Notes: a model not told the origin generated them from the letters alone. Positions 10,452 to 22,996 are shown, counted from the stretch's first letter. The stretch: DNA of 64,000 bases from Gari tellinella (GCA_922989275.2 OV277862.1:41565786-41629785), one strand, 5' to 3'. Numbers and translations are program-made.

Positions 10452-11323
10452 GCCTAGAGAATACCAAACAGGCTGGACTCGAAGGAGGAGAGCCGGCAGG
10501 GATATTGGTCAACTCAGGTACTTTGAAAGGTCAAGTGGTGGTAGCTGGACTCAGAAGTGAAGAGCCAGATGAAACAGAAATGGATAGTTTAGATTCTCTT
10601 GGTACAGCTGAACTCTTTGAAGAAGGGCTAACTGAAGGGGATATTACTTCTGCGTTGGAAGTATCGCACCGGCATGCACTCACCTCATGTGTTGATGAGC
10701 TGACAATAAATGCCAAAGTAGAATTCTGCCAAAGAGAAGTAGTTGTTTGCCGATTGAGATCATGCTCAATGTTTACTGTTGCTTTACAGGTAGAAACTGT
10801 GCTACTGAAAGCTATAGTGGATACAGCAGCAGAATTGACCATCATTTTCGACCAAGCATGTAATTATACATTGCCAAATAAACCACCTGTCTTGAGAAAC
10901 GTAGTGGTGTATACAGCTGGTCGGGATATGCAAATGCAGGGCATGGTTGATGGCCTGTTTCTTGACCCGATAGGTAGCAGTCAGTCCGAAGAGTACGCAT
11001 ATGTAGCTTCCATTGAAGACGACATGCTATCAGGGATAGAACTTCTTCGCCAAAGGAAAGTAGAAATTGACATACAGGATTCGTCGCTTTCCTTGAATGG
11101 GGAGAAAGTCCGCATGGTTTATGGGACTGAAAGTAAACCGATGTCAGTTTCTAAGGTCTGGGTAGCCCACACTGTAGTGATACCACCTTATTCCGTGAGA
11201 ATGGTCAAATGTGATAGGACGATAAAGCTAGATAAATTCATGTTTGAGCCAGGCAATAGTAAAAGGTTGCTCGTCCCACGTTTAGTATTCGACAGAGGGA
11301 GATCAACCAGTATGCGGAGCTGA
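10398..11323 (+). CDS. pro: Retropepsin-like aspartic protease, expressed by -1 frameshift
   Basis: The frame is open from 10346 and is in the -1 register relative to gag, so entry is expected at the slippery site. The catalytic region reads AIVDTAAELTII, with the aspartate codon at 10820-10822, in place of the usual DTG or DSG followed by A. DTA variants occur in some Ty3-like lineages, but activity cannot be judged here. Downstream, DMLSGIELLRQRKVEIDI matches the second conserved region (I-L-G-x-D-x-L in typical proteases), with S replacing the usual residue before G. It stops at TGA 11321-11323 with no reverse transcriptase after it. Confidence 0.8.
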
Positions 11324-12304
11324 GGCTTCGATTAAGGAAGGAACATCCAGAAGTTCGCCTAAAAAGGGAGTTTGAAATAGTTTAGGAAGACTCGCCTGAA
11401 AGGGAACAACCAACCCCAGAGACAGAACAGACTTTTTATAGGGAGTGTCCAGAGGAGTCCGTGGTGAGCCTTGCAAAAGGAAAACTAGCAAGGAAAGATG
11501 AGGGGATTGACTCTGAGACTGAAAAGCGCCTTTTTGCATTGGATACAGGGGGAAAACACCTGTACCAAAGCCAACAGAAAGGGAAGGGCTTGAACCAAAG
11601 CCTCAGAGAGTTCCTAGAAAAGGGGAAGCCTGGTCTTGCCTTTAGATTCAGTGTTTCATGCTCCAACATATGTAGAACTGGCGGCTAGTCCTATACCGGT
11701 AGTAAAAGCGCCAATGAAGAGCAGAAGTTGGGTAATTGAACGGAAAGTAGTCCAAGAAACGAGGCTTCCGACTGCTAAATAAGGGACACCAGCTAAAGGG
11801 GATTTCAGTGGAAGGAGCTATTGAGCTGCCTGCGGAGAGCTGTAAAAAGCGCTGGAGAAGAAATCTCTTGCGGATTCTGGTGGAAACCAATTCGCCACAT
11901 CTGCAAGTCGGAAAGGGTGTTAGGACAACATGCCTGCTTTCATGACATGTTGCAGACTTGGTAGCCAGAATCAAGATAGCCACGACAAAAGTGTCGCTTT
12001 GGAATGTGGTATCCAAAATGCTTTGGAGCTCTATGGCCGGGTCTAAGGAAAGGGCTGATTTCAAAGAGTTCCGGTTGGGTCGCATGTTGGGAATGGACCG
12101 TTTGGTGGCTATTTTTGAATATTTGATCGCGATAGGTCGCATGTAAGAAATGGACCTTTGGGCGACTATATTGGTATCATTGATCGCATTTTAATATATG
12201 GGTCAATAAGCAATTTTCGGTTGAAATATAGTGGCCGCCTATGTAAAAGGGGTCTTGCAGAGACTGGTTGCCCATGGGAACAAGGGCTATAAAACGGGGA
12301 GGAA
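11324..12304 (+). other. Non-coding 3' part of the LTR element
   Basis: Only short, unrelated open frames occur. No reverse transcriptase, RNase H or integrase motif was seen in any frame. The segment may be captured or residual pol-region sequence. Confidence 0.6.
12291..12304 (+). other. Polypurine tract
   Basis: AAAACGGGGAGGAA abuts the 3' LTR, as expected for the plus-strand primer of an LTR element. Confidence 0.75.
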
Positions 12305-12591
12305 TGTGGTAAAATGGCTTTACCGATACCCCTAATGTGTCAGTGAATGGACCGGTCCGCCAATAGCCAATGGGGATCGATGTAGTTTCCCTCCAGATTG
12401 CGCAGAATAGATGCGCAGACAACCAGTCTGGATCAGAACTCTATTAACTTTTAATGTGATCACACGTGAATTTGATATCGATAAATATAACTAGTGCGCG
12501 AAGTGTAAAACCGTAGTGTTTTGTGCCATTCTGTAAGCTGTTCGGAGAACGTCCCAGTAGCAGAACTGGTGAGTAGTCACTTTTTACTACA
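12305..12591 (+). repeat. 3' LTR
   Basis: 287 bp, identical to the 5' LTR except for one base. It is followed by the CTGG target duplication at 12592-12595. Confidence 0.92.
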
Positions 12592-12595
12592 CTGG

Positions 12596-13724
12596 TAAAA
12601 TGAAATATCGGGAGATTTCGTCTCCCGACCAGGAGATCGTGAGTAAAGGTCTAATTTCGGGAGATCCCGACCAGATCGGGAGATATCACATGTATGATCA
12701 TATGTCACTTAACCGAAAAAGTTAAAGAAATGTGAAAAACGGTATCCTTGTGCAAGTGCAAGCCTTGTCTGTGACTGTCGACTAAACTGACCCCTAACAA
12801 CAAAAATATGTTTTTGATATAGAATTGTCCCAAACATTTTTACTACAAATTCAATGTCAATGACATCTTCTAATGCTTGCAGAAGGATGAAACACATTTC
12901 CACCCATACTTTCAATCATAACAGATTCTTAAATTTTTCCGATTAATTAACTGATACCCAGATGTGCATCCTGTCTGTCTGTCATTTCAATTTTGTTTTT
13001 CTTCTAAACAGGAAACGAGGTTATTTTGACCCGAAAGTTACAAGTGAGCCAATTCAAACAATGAATCTTTACTTTTTCAGCAAGCACCTATGTATCATTA
13101 TGCAGTCACGTCATCACATCACACATGTGCTGGCTTCAATTTAATCAAAACAAGTATTTTATCTTTATTTACCTGTACTTCGACCGTGACAGCAATTGAG
13201 TGACTAAACCGCGCATGCGCAATTGACTTAGACCCAGCCCTGATAGGAAAACGATACACCGATAGATAATGCACTTGCAGCCGGAGACAATCTAATTAGA
13301 ATAACCACTTCCGCTGATTTTTCCCGCAGCAGATTTTGTTTTCCTACCAGCATTTTAATGTCGTGAACTTGCAACACGTTTCCTTCGGCTATGCTTGCAA
13401 CAGTCAAATAAAAACAAACCAAGTAAGATGATTTATTGCAATGTTTTATGAAAACGACCCTGTGTCCGAACTGTAGCTCTGCAAAGACCTATGAATGACT
13501 AAAATTGACTGCGAGACAAAGCCATAAATACCGTATTAGACCATTTTAAGCCAAGGGTAGTCCATCCGCGTGCCAGAGCAGGGTGTTTAATGAAGGCAAG
13601 CATTGCATATTGAAATAAAATTAAAATTACCAAGTTAAAGTCTACTTTCAACCCGAATGACCGTTCAACGGAGTGGGACTGTACGTTCACTTGATCATTT
13701 AGCCATCTTGCTTACAATAATTAT
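12596..13724. other. Unassigned non-coding sequence
   Basis: At 12600-12690 short repeats of cgggagat and its complement form small palindromes. The rest has only short unsupported ORFs and no recognised repeat. Confidence 0.4.
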
Positions 13725-14365
13725 ACAGTGTTGTGCCTAGGTCCAAAATTTTGGGGGACACGGTGGCGCGCTGTCAAAATTTTTGGGAGACATTTGAAAT
13801 TTTTGGGGGACACACTAAAAAAACCTTTAAAACACGATATACCTACCTTTTAATTAGAATACAGCTTACGGTCTTTAACTGTCTCTGTATCTCGTATCGT
13901 AGAGTCGCTGTTTACATGACGGGCAATTTGATTTTTGTCTTTTTTAAATATGTTGAAGCGGTTGTCTTGGTTCAGATGATGATGAAGGAGTATCCTCAAC
14001 ACTTTGTTTAAACGAAGCATCGTCTGCTAGTTGTCTATTTTAATCGGAAAGAAAATCCGTCAAGCGCATCGTTCCGACGCCATTATCACAAAGCGGAACC
14101 AGACTGGTTTACATACCGATTCTATATGCCGATATTATTCACGTATATTATACGCGCACAGTCTATTTTCAATTCTAAGATTAATCTCCCTTTGTGATCT
14201 CGCTATTCTCCGGAATTGAGTCGGAATGGAGCAGAAACTAGTAGAAATTGCCGAAAATACGATTTTTTACGGCGCGCCCATATGCCCTCGCAAGGCGAAT
14301 TTTTAAGGGACAAGCGTGAAAAACATGCGGGATTCCCGAAATGCCGCGGCCTAGGCACAACACTG
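13725..14365. mobile_element. 641-bp DNA transposon derivative, 16-bp perfect TIRs
   Basis: It starts CAGTGTTGTGCCTAGG and ends with the exact reverse complement. The sequence ATTATA flanks both sides (13719-13724 and 14366-14371), consistent with a 6-bp target duplication. The interior repeats a tttttgggggacac motif but encodes nothing convincing. Superfamily not assigned. Confidence 0.75.
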
Positions 14366-14458
14366 ATTATACACTCACGGAATTGCAACCTTGCACTATA
14401 TCACAAATCTTGTGCGGCGCAAACGAGAATTCGCGAGTCTTGATAAGACAATGTCCAT

Positions 14459-14530
14459 CCAGTCCCGGATTTACCGGGGGGGCACAGGGGGCACATGCCC
14501 CCCCAGCTGAGCCGATTTTTTTTTTACTTC
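14459..14530. mobile_element. Possible transposon terminus (CAGTCCCGGAT, G/C-run hairpin)
   Basis: cagtcccggatttaccgggg followed by a run that pairs with tgcccccccag looks like the end of a hAT-type element. A matching partner end was not found with confidence. Confidence 0.35.
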
Positions 14531-14930
14531 CTTTCATACATGTATTTGTTTTTACTTCTGATTAATTTAGCTGTTGGTGTGTGCCCCTTATTAAGCCCCT
14601 TAGATAATCACACGTCTGGCAACTCCTTTTACTCAGTGGGGCTGGCGGCACACGTTTGGTAGTGTGACCAATACACTTAATCATGTCTGATAAACGCTTT
14701 AGGGTGTCACAACTATATCTACCTAGCAAGCGTTTATGCGAATTGGATCATTGTTTTAACAGGTCCCTATCCTGGCAGACGAAATGTAGTTACTATGGTA
14801 ATGAAAGTTCTTATATAACAAAAACTATAGATCACGCACAGTTACTGTCACCACTGTCTAGTTGACAGGTGACCATAATTTCTTCAGTGGAGGAATAAAT
14901 CAAAGGCATATTTATGGGGATGTTGATTAA

Positions 14931-15089
14931 TCAATTACCCCATAAATACACCATTTACTATTTCTATTAAAGCAGGCAGAAAGTAAAGCAGAATGCCCCA
15001 TTAGGCTGCATTCTGCTTTACTTTCAACCTGCTTTAAGTGTTTCTTCTCTTCCAAACTAGAAACAGGGTATGGGCCCAGGGGTAAAAGG
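14931..15089. mobile_element. MITE-A, shortened copy
   Basis: It is bounded by TTAA at 14927-14930 and 15090-15093. A core-1 hairpin (gcaggcagaaagtaaagcag...) is intact but the arms are shortened. A truncated right half of another MITE-A (aggaataaatcaaaggcata) lies immediately upstream at 14870-14926. Confidence 0.7.
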
Positions 15090-15241
15090 TTAAACAACTA
15101 ATATAGGTCAAAATGTACTTAACTTACATTTAATTGGACTTGTCCGTTACACGTTTCAGTTTTGTCCTTTGCAAACAGTGTAGACCCAGACCAGAGGGAA
15201 TGTTTATTCAGGCCCATAGAAACAGGGAGAGGAGGGGGTGT

Positions 15242-15260
15242 GGGGGGGGGGGGGGGGGGG
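15242..15260. repeat. Poly-G tract
   Basis: A run of 19 G residues in G-rich surroundings. It could be real or a sequencing/assembly length error. Confidence 0.7.
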
Positions 15261-15689
15261 TGCACGGGGCCACCCTATTATTTTTGCCAATCCATGTATT
15301 GGTAAAATAACCTTGATTAGGTAAGTATTTTACCCGTTTTGCATGCGTGAAACACCCTCAGAACGCACCAGAGACCATAATTGAATAAAAAGTTTCCGAA
15401 TGAAGCATGTCCTCGGAATCCCGTGTTATAAGAGATACATAAATAAATCCGAATGGGTAGGTGTATAGGTTGTAGATTAACGACTTGATACAGTCGAAAA
15501 TTATTATCCTAGATTAAATAATTTTTGTTATTTTGAGTCGAAGGCACAAACCGCCCTAACGTACCTAAGACCATCTAGGAATAAAATTTCCCCGGGGGAG
15601 CTTTGGTCTGCACTGTTTGTCATTTTTTAATGAAACCACCTTTTATAAAGTAAAAAAATGAACTTGTCGTAATTTAATATTTGAGAGCG

Positions 15690-17430
15690 AATGGGTTAAA
15701 TTTGCAGATGCTAAATGGTTAAGAGTGCACTAGTGACTGGTAAACTTGTGATAAAGTGTACACCCAGATCAGATGGCTCATACAAGAGCTCTCGATCAGC
15801 GTCTACACTGTTTGTCAATTTATATAATATATTGTCAAAACAAATTTTTATAGTGGAAACTGGAATTATCCATTTGATGTTTAAAGGGAGAATGGTACAT
15901 GTATGTTTGAATATACTGTTATTTAATTACAGTGTGTTATAAAGTGACAAGAACTCTTGTCCTGTAAAAACTATGCAGACCAAGATCAGAGGATTCGTAA
16001 ATGAGCCGTCTGGCCAGGCTTTGCAAATTTTTGTCATTTTGTATTTGAATATGTTATCAGCGTAGTAGTGACTTGAAAACACTGTTCTGTACAAACAGTG
16101 TAGACCAAAACCAGAGGGCTAATAAAAGCTCAGAGTCTGCACTGTTTGACATTTTGTAAGAAATTGCAAAAAACAAACATTCACCAAAGTAAACGAGAGC
16201 ACCGCGAATGGTATATAATACGTCCACTAGCAAAGAAATATATAACTTTATCAAAATCTATTCCAATTTGTAGACACTAGAGAATAAGCAATACTGAAAA
16301 AAAGCCTTTTCTAGCATATCTGAGCACACCGAGGGTAGATAGCTATTGACACAATGATCCAATTTCAATTATAATCAAACACTCTCATAAACTTATACTT
16401 CTATACATGTATAACTATACTGTGGGCAGATATAATCAAAATCCATTCAAAACTGTAGTTGCTTTAGTGGTAAAAACTGTTAAATTAGCATTTCAAGCAG
16501 ATCTGAGTACATCAAGAGCAGATAACTATGTTACGACAAATCAAACGAACCTTAAATTTCACTCAGCTTTAGATCCTTCAAATAGAAAACTGCGGACAAG
16601 CTTTTTATAGCACATTTGATTACATCAAGTGTGAGGTGTCATTAATATCCGAAAGAAAAACTCCGGACAAAAAAATGTTGACGAACAAACGGACGGACGA
16701 ACAAGGCTATGTCAATATACGACCACCTTTAGAGGTGGGCGTATAAAAATGGACTTGCTTAAATTGGAAAATGGAATTTGCCATTTGATATTTCTATGGA
16801 GAGTCATTCAAGGTGGACTGTCATTTTGTGGTATATAGTAAGAACAGAACCTTCAATTTAATAGTAAAAATTGACACGACTTATATCTAATCAAACATTG
16901 AAACTGTCCATTTGATGTTTCAAAGGATAATGAGTTAGGTTTGAAAATGCTAACAGCGTGCTAGTAGAAAACTTGCGATCTACAGAGTAGACCCATATCA
17001 GAGTGCTCATAAATGATCCCTCTGATCAGGGTCTACACTGTTTGTCACTATACAGGTTGTTTGAATGGTATGGTAATGTCCATCGAGGTTTGTTCGCAGT
17101 ACCTTTATGATACATGTATGCTTTAATTTTAAAGCTGAAATTTGGTTTACAAATTGTTTTGATGAACTGCACACATTGAGTGTCAATTTTGCTCCAATAC
17201 GCTCGTATTGTAATAAGCAAAACCTTTAATCATAGTAAATTATGGCAATGACGTATACTTTCATTAACCATTGGAATTGTCCGTTTGGTGCTTCAAATGA
17301 GAATAAGCTAAGTTTGAATGTGCTAACAGTTTACCACGGTCCAGTGACTGAAAAATGTGCTCTAAACAAACAGTGTACATCCAGATTTACCGAGACTGAC
17401 TAGTGTCAGCACTTTTTGTCATTATACGAT
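15690..17430. repeat. Cluster of diverged MITE-C relatives
   Basis: Several degraded core-2 hairpins of the C type occur (about 15755-15825, 16090-16150, 16985-17045, 17375-17420). Each is near sequence resembling 'ccatttgatgttt' with 'gtgctaacag'-like spacers. They look like old insertions or a local duplication series. No gene is visible. Confidence 0.55.
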
Positions 17431-18600
17431 CGTGTGACAGGCATGGTGGTGTTGGTCCAGTTTTTCCGCACCTTTCTCATACATGTTTTGACATAAGAAG
17501 CTGAAATTTGGTATATAACATTGTTTTGATGAACTGCACATTGAGTATACGTGTTGTCACAACTCATCAACTTCCCCATGAGTTACGGCATTCTCCCTGA
17601 CAGGTACAGTTTACACTATATAATATAGTCATTTGCCAACGTTGGCCCAACGAAGTGATCATCTTTGGGCCAACGTCGGAATGTTATCTGGTGTATCCCT
17701 GTCCCTGAAAGGTGTATAATATATGTACTGTTTGAAGCAGGCTTTGTCATAAAATACTCATTTGTTGTTAAAAATCTTTAAAGGTGGTCTGTAGTGGAAT
17801 TGGAGTTATACATTTGGTGATTCAGTGGGGAATGACTTGATTCATTTTAACGTCTCACCCAAGTTATCTATGTCTGATTTCTGTTGGAATATGCTAACAG
17901 TATACTTGTGACGAGTACACTTGGCAGGAGAGTTATTAAGTTTAAGTTTGTTGGAGCAGAATTCTGTTCTATTTTGAGTGGGGAAAATCTTTGCATGATC
18001 ATGGTTGAAAGTAATAGTAACTGTTTTCTGAGAATGGAATGTTTCCCTCCTCATTACTTCTTTCTGTCTTATAATACCACTTTTGGGTTGTTTGGATACT
18101 TACATCATTTTATTGATGTAAAATTTCTTCTTAGAATGCCCCCAGAATGTATCTTTTTGGTATTAATTTAAAAACATGTCCGACCCTTACTTATAGTTTT
18201 CTAAGAATCGATTTTTTTCTTCTCAAGATTACGTTTGAATCTTCTTTCTGTCTTATGAAACCACTTTTTTGGGTGTTTCATAGGGATGTTTACATCATTC
18301 TAGAATGCCCTCAGCATGCACTATTTTGATGTTAATTTTAAAAAAAATTCATGGGAGGCCCCCAATACCCCCCCTATGGGAGGGGTTACACCCCTCCCAT
18401 ACCCTCCCCAAGTGTGCCCCCCCACTCAGAAATTCCTGGATCCGGGCCTGCCATCGGTAGTCAATATGAATTTATGATTAATGTCTGTTTCGATGCATTG
18501 TTCACAGGTTACCGGTAATATTCCCGTGAATTGATAGGAATGTCCACCAAGTCGTTTAAATCCTCGAAAATGTCAACAAATACACTTGAGTCGGTAAATG
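17431..18600. other. Repeat-rich non-coding stretch with a transposon-like end
   Basis: A palindromic gccaacgttgg/ccaacgtcgg pair lies near 17637-17675. At 18350-18446 a run of C and G blocks ends in cctggatccgggcctg, resembling a CAGGCCCGGATCC transposon terminus read in reverse. No coding sequence is supported. Confidence 0.4.
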
Positions 18601-18695
18601 TTCACCTCAGAAATGGCGGACAAAGAGGCAAAAAGTGAAGATGTTGTCATGGACACATAATCTCGCAAAATTCAACCACCGTGAGACCTCAGATG

Positions 18696-19360
18696 GGTGC
18701 CAGACGTTTCGGTAAATGACCAGTTCGGTAAATTGATTTTATGTAGCGAAAGGTCTGGACGTTTCAGTAAAAAGGTCAGTTATAGTAATTAAAAGTTCAT
18801 GCACCTGTATATCACACCTCTTGCGCTTGATCAATAACTAATTGATATGTAATTACTCTTCTTCTTCTTCTTCTTTTATTATAATGGCAAGCAATCACAC
18901 TGATTATTATTATTACTTGTACCTTTTAATGCCTTACAAATGGGTTGGATCTAAACTATACGATCCAGTTCTGGAAACTGTATTCTATGCCGAATCGGGG
19001 CAATAAAATCGGTAATAAAGTGGGAAATGGCAATCAATAAAAAAAGAATTAACATTCAGAGTCATTTGAAAGTATTTTCGACCCGATTAGGAACCGTTCT
19101 ATGATCAGGATCTACTGTAGACTGTGAATGTTAAAAACATAAATAAAAATAGACCCAGTTTGGTTGGTAGAATTTACGCCCTTTAAAGCATTTAAATATT
19201 AAGTGGCACACACAATGACATAGTCTCATTGTTACCGGGATAGGTGCGATATACTTAATCCTTTAATTACTATAATTTACCTTTTTACCGAAACGTCCAG
19301 ACCTTTCACTAAATAAATTCAATTTACCGAACTGGTCATTTACCGAAACGTCTGTAAACC
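18696..19360. mobile_element. Mutator-like element (non-autonomous), 9-bp target duplication
   Basis: This 665-bp element has long terminal inverted repeats: a left end with CAGACGTTTCGGTAAATGAC and the right-end complement, with pairing continuing roughly 100 bp inward. CCTCAGATG is duplicated exactly at 18687-18695 and 19361-19369. Long TIRs plus a 9-bp duplication are the signature of Mutator-like elements. A CTT microsatellite (about 18860-18875) lies inside. No transposase. Confidence 0.8.
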
Positions 19361-19594
19361 CCTCAGATGCTCGCCTTTTCAACTTCGCTGAGTTGCTATT
19401 CCATCTTGTATAATTCCGTGATTTAGCACTGCTAACATATGGCGCATATAATAGGCAGTTGCCGTACTGGCTGAGACCCTCCTCAGGTACACAGTTTAAC
19501 TCCTGGTACTAGACAAGCATTTTGCGGTACATATCTTGATTCTTGTTCAAGAACATTCCAGTTCTTTATCAGAGATTCAGAAAAATCCCCTTGT

Positions 19595-19690
19595 CAGGCT
19601 GCTGCTCCGACCCGGGATCAAACTCACAACCCCAGGTACAGTGGTCGAGTGTGTTACCCTCCTGCCAATTCATAATCTTCATGACTGTGT
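19595..19690 (-). mobile_element. tRNA-derived SINE fragment
   Basis: The minus-strand B box GAGTTTGATCCC (complement of 19613-19624) lies downstream of a loose A-box-like region. Only the head is recognisable. Confidence 0.4.
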
Positions 19691-19828
19691 CTACAACAAC
19701 CATCCGCATTAGGGACTACATGTATATAATTTTCAAGAAGATTCGTCAACGATCTAGAATGGGCCTTAACATACTGTGTCTAAATACAACGGCCAACAGG
19801 TAAAGGTAACTAAACCAAACACACGGGC

Positions 19829-20060
19829 AGACGACGTGGTCCAATGGTAGCACACACAACAGTCGACTATGGCACCTGAGGAGTCATGAGTTTGATCCCT
19901 GCCAGACCAAGTCCTTTGGATGAGACTTTGTAAACCTAGGTTCGATGTATCAGTGCTTTACACTGGGCATCCAAAAGAACCAGAAAACCTTGTCAGTAAT
20001 AATAAGAGTAGGACATTGTGCCCTGGTTTTCTGTATCCCCTCTCTCCGGGGCGTCGAGTT
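19829..20060 (+). mobile_element. tRNA-derived SINE
   Basis: The A box TGGTCCAATGGTAGC (19837-19851) and B box GAGTTTGATCCC (19888-19899) have tRNA-like spacing. They are followed by a non-tRNA body ending near cggggcgtcgagttagccc. The sequence between the boxes does not fold as a normal tRNA, so a SINE is preferred. Confidence 0.6.
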
Positions 20061-20441
20061 AGCCCACAGCAGAGTTCACATTCATGCACAGATGTACGTG
20101 ATTCATGTATAATTTCAAAAAATCACATAAAATCAATGCCCTGAACGTGCATGCACGCACAGACTTATGTTGCAGATAATGCCGAAATCCATTGTAAGAA
20201 GACCATTTTTATTAACAAACTACAAAATATAAGTTAAACGTCATAGTCTGACGAGTCAATTTGGATTTGTTTTCATTTTTCTTATAGTGTCTGTCAGGCG
20301 CTTGACAATTCTTATCATTCTTATTAGTTAATATGTAAAGCGCCTCAGGCCCTGGTTCAACCGCATCGCGAATCCGATGATTTAGCGGTTTAAAATAGAT
20401 TGTGGGATTTCCCATCTCTGTGCCTAATAAAGTTGCTATTT

Positions 20442-21898
20442 TTATGCCCCCAGAATCTTGTGTCAAGACCTTTCCAACCATACCAAAATATTTCACCATG
20501 TGACCTTGACCTTCACCTTTGGCCTATTTATTCAAACTTTAACCAAAAACCTTAACCTTGCCTATAACTTTTGCATTTTTTAACCTGTGCCTTTTATACT
20601 TAGCATGTGTATTCGTCATGGCAAGACCTTTCCAACCATACAAAACTTTTTGACCTTGTAACCTTGACATTTGATCTACTTTTGTGAAAATCTTTAAATG
20701 GCTATTACATTTGCACCATTTGGCCCAGGGCTTTCATATTCTGTATGTATATTTCTTGTGTCAAGACCTTTCCAACCATACCAACATCTTTGACCATGTG
20801 ACCTTGACCTCGACCTTTGACCTATTTAATCAAACTTTAACCAAAAACCTTAACCTTGGCTATAACTTTTGCATTTTTGAACCTGGGCGTTTTATACTTG
20901 GCATGTGTATTCCTCATGGCAAGATCTTTCCAACCATACAAAACTTTTTGACCTTGTGACCTTGACCTTGACATTTGACCTACTTTTGTAAAAATCTTTA
21001 AATTGCTATTACATTTGCACCAGTTGACCAAGGACTTTCATATTTTGTATGTATATTTCTTGTGTCAAGACCTTTCCATCCATGCAAAACATTTTGGCCT
21101 TGTGACCTTTGACCTTGACATTTGACCTACTTTTGTTAAAATCTTTAAATGGCTATAACATTTGCACCAGTTGTCCCAGGGCTATCATATTTTGTATGTA
21201 CATTTCTTGTGTCAAGACCTTTTCAACAATACCAACATCTTTGACCATGTGACCTTGACCTCGACCTTTGACCTATTTAATCAAACTTTAACTAAAAATC
21301 CTTACCTTGGCTATAACATTTGCATTTTTGCACCTGGGCCTTTTATACTTGGCATGTGTTTTCCCTGTGGCAAGACCTTTCTAACCATACAAAACATTTT
21401 GACCTTGTGACCTTGACATTTGACCTATTTTTGTTGAAATCTTTAAATGGCTATAACATTTGCACCAGTAGGCCTACCACTTTTATATTTTGTTTATATG
21501 TTTCTTGTGTCAAGACCTTTTTTTGCACTTGTGACCTTGACCTTTGACCTTCTTTTGTATAAATCTTTATGCACCTATAACATTTGAACCAGTAGGCCTA
21601 GACCTTCCATACTTTGTATGGTTCTTGTGTTAAGACTTATCCAACCAAACACATTGCTTTTCATCTGATCTTCACCAAACTTTCTAAAAATGTTTGTTGA
21701 CATAAAATGGAGACAAATTTGGATAATCAGTGGCGCCAATTTATGCTAGGCCCTTTGGAGTAATGGCTCTTGAATTCCTCAAAATGGAGCTCCACGACAG
21801 TTTCAGCTCTTTAACTCGTACATTTTACATTTGACAGTCCAGATTCCCCTCCCTGTATCATCGGGGGCATTCGTGTAACTGGGACACGCTCTTGTTTT
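20442..21898. repeat. Tandem array inside a TTATGCCCCCAG-type mollusc element
   Basis: It opens with TTATGCCCCCAG and closes with tcgggggcattcgtgtaact...gctcttg. Between them a roughly 150-bp unit (tgtcaagacctttccaacca, then tgaccttgacctt) repeats about eight times, partly as 300-bp dimers. The three longest open frames overlap the repeats and are not genes. Confidence 0.75.
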
Positions 21899-22996
21899 TT
21901 ATCAGTTTGTGTTTTTATAAGAATTGAATACTTGTTTAGAGGAAGACGTGTTTGAAAAATGTTGACAAATTATTTAAAAAAAAAGAAAAGCCCGGTCATA
22001 GGTTTAATTCTGGTCACTTTCGATTTCAAAACAGTGACGCCATTTTTTTATGCGAAATCCGACAACACAGTCAAAAAACTGGACGGGTTATCAGATGTAT
22101 TTTATCCTTCTATTAACAATTTTGGGGGAAATGCCTGATTTAGTGAGACACAGTCTTAGCATAGCTAGGCCTACGCATTCGTGTAGTCTGCAAATATGTC
22201 GGCTAAGTCCCAATTGACGGCCTGGTTAAGAAATAATGTGAGAGATACGTACAGTACACATCGAAACAAATGAAATAAAAATTTAGCGGTGGAACCACAA
22301 ATTTCCAAAGATCATCCCTGGTGCGTATCCATTGTTTGAATAATGGATTGCAACTTTGTAATAGAAGAAACTGAAACAGAAAAACGTTTCATATGCACCC
22401 TCTGAAATTTGTCTGTACATGTACCTCCAAAAATTAGCCCTAGAGGGTACATGCACCCTCAAAATTTAAAGCCTGTGGGAACTCTGCCACAGATGGCAGA
22501 AACAGTTGTTTACACTTTAACTGGTCATACTACCCCAAACTGTCGCAGAAATGCCCCAAAAGGCCAAGGGACATATAGTCCAATTCTGTGTACAGTTGGT
22601 GAACAGCAACAGGTTTAGCAAGCTTACATTAAGAGCTAGCTTTGGGTTGTATTTCTGTGTCATCAGGTGAATGTCGAGGTCTTTCTCTTTGTAGCATAGA
22701 ATAGAAAAAAAAGTTTTCAGGTCAATAACTTAAGATTGGATATACCAATTGCGACCCAAATTTGGTTTTAGTTCGCTTACATTAAGATCTAGCTTGAGAT
22801 TAATTAGTAAAAAAAAAAGTCTGTAAACCTGGATTCGTGGTATTGACTCCTGTTTCTTGTTTTCAGTGGAGAAATAGATTAAAGCATAAAAATTCATATT
22901 TATCAGGGAAAGGGTTAATTCCAACAGTCTTAACACTTGTATAAGTGTCAGTAGATGGCATGGTTTATTTGAAGGAATTTCAAGGAAGTCTTTCAA
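21899..22996. other. Non-coding stretch upstream of the BTB gene
   Basis: No exon can be supported. A truncated right half of MITE-A lies at about 22860-22922 (aatagattaaagcataaaaa ... gggaaagggttaa). A 5' untranslated exon and promoter of the BTB gene may lie here or further upstream but cannot be recognised. Confidence 0.4.

Larger units (their letters stand above)
7906..12591 (+). mobile_element. Non-autonomous LTR retrotransposon (gag-pro only), Ty3-like
   Basis: A 4,686-bp element has 287-bp LTRs that both begin TGTGG and end ACTACA. They differ at one position (cacaagtg versus cacacgtg), which indicates recent insertion. The flanks share a 4-bp direct repeat, CTGG. A primer-binding site, leader, gag, frameshifted protease and polypurine tract are present in order. 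The 4.1-kb interior has no reverse transcriptase, RNase H or integrase, so it must have been mobilised by a related element. Ty3-like classification rests on the gag and protease style and is inferred. Confidence 0.9.

Noticed and set aside
11461..12146. Residual pol ORFs of the LTR element
   Set aside because: No reverse transcriptase, RNase H or integrase motif could be found in any frame of these short ORFs.
14459..18446. A single 4-kb transposon between CAGTCCCGGAT and ATCCGGGCCTG
   Set aside because: The two ends differ beyond the first bases, no target duplication matches, and the interior holds unrelated repeats; two separate termini are more likely.
19829..19910. A tRNA gene
   Set aside because: A and B boxes are present, but the sequence does not give the acceptor and anticodon stems of a tRNA, and a SINE body follows.
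20684..21547. Three similar + strand ORFs
   Set aside because: Repeat translation from the array at 20442-21898.
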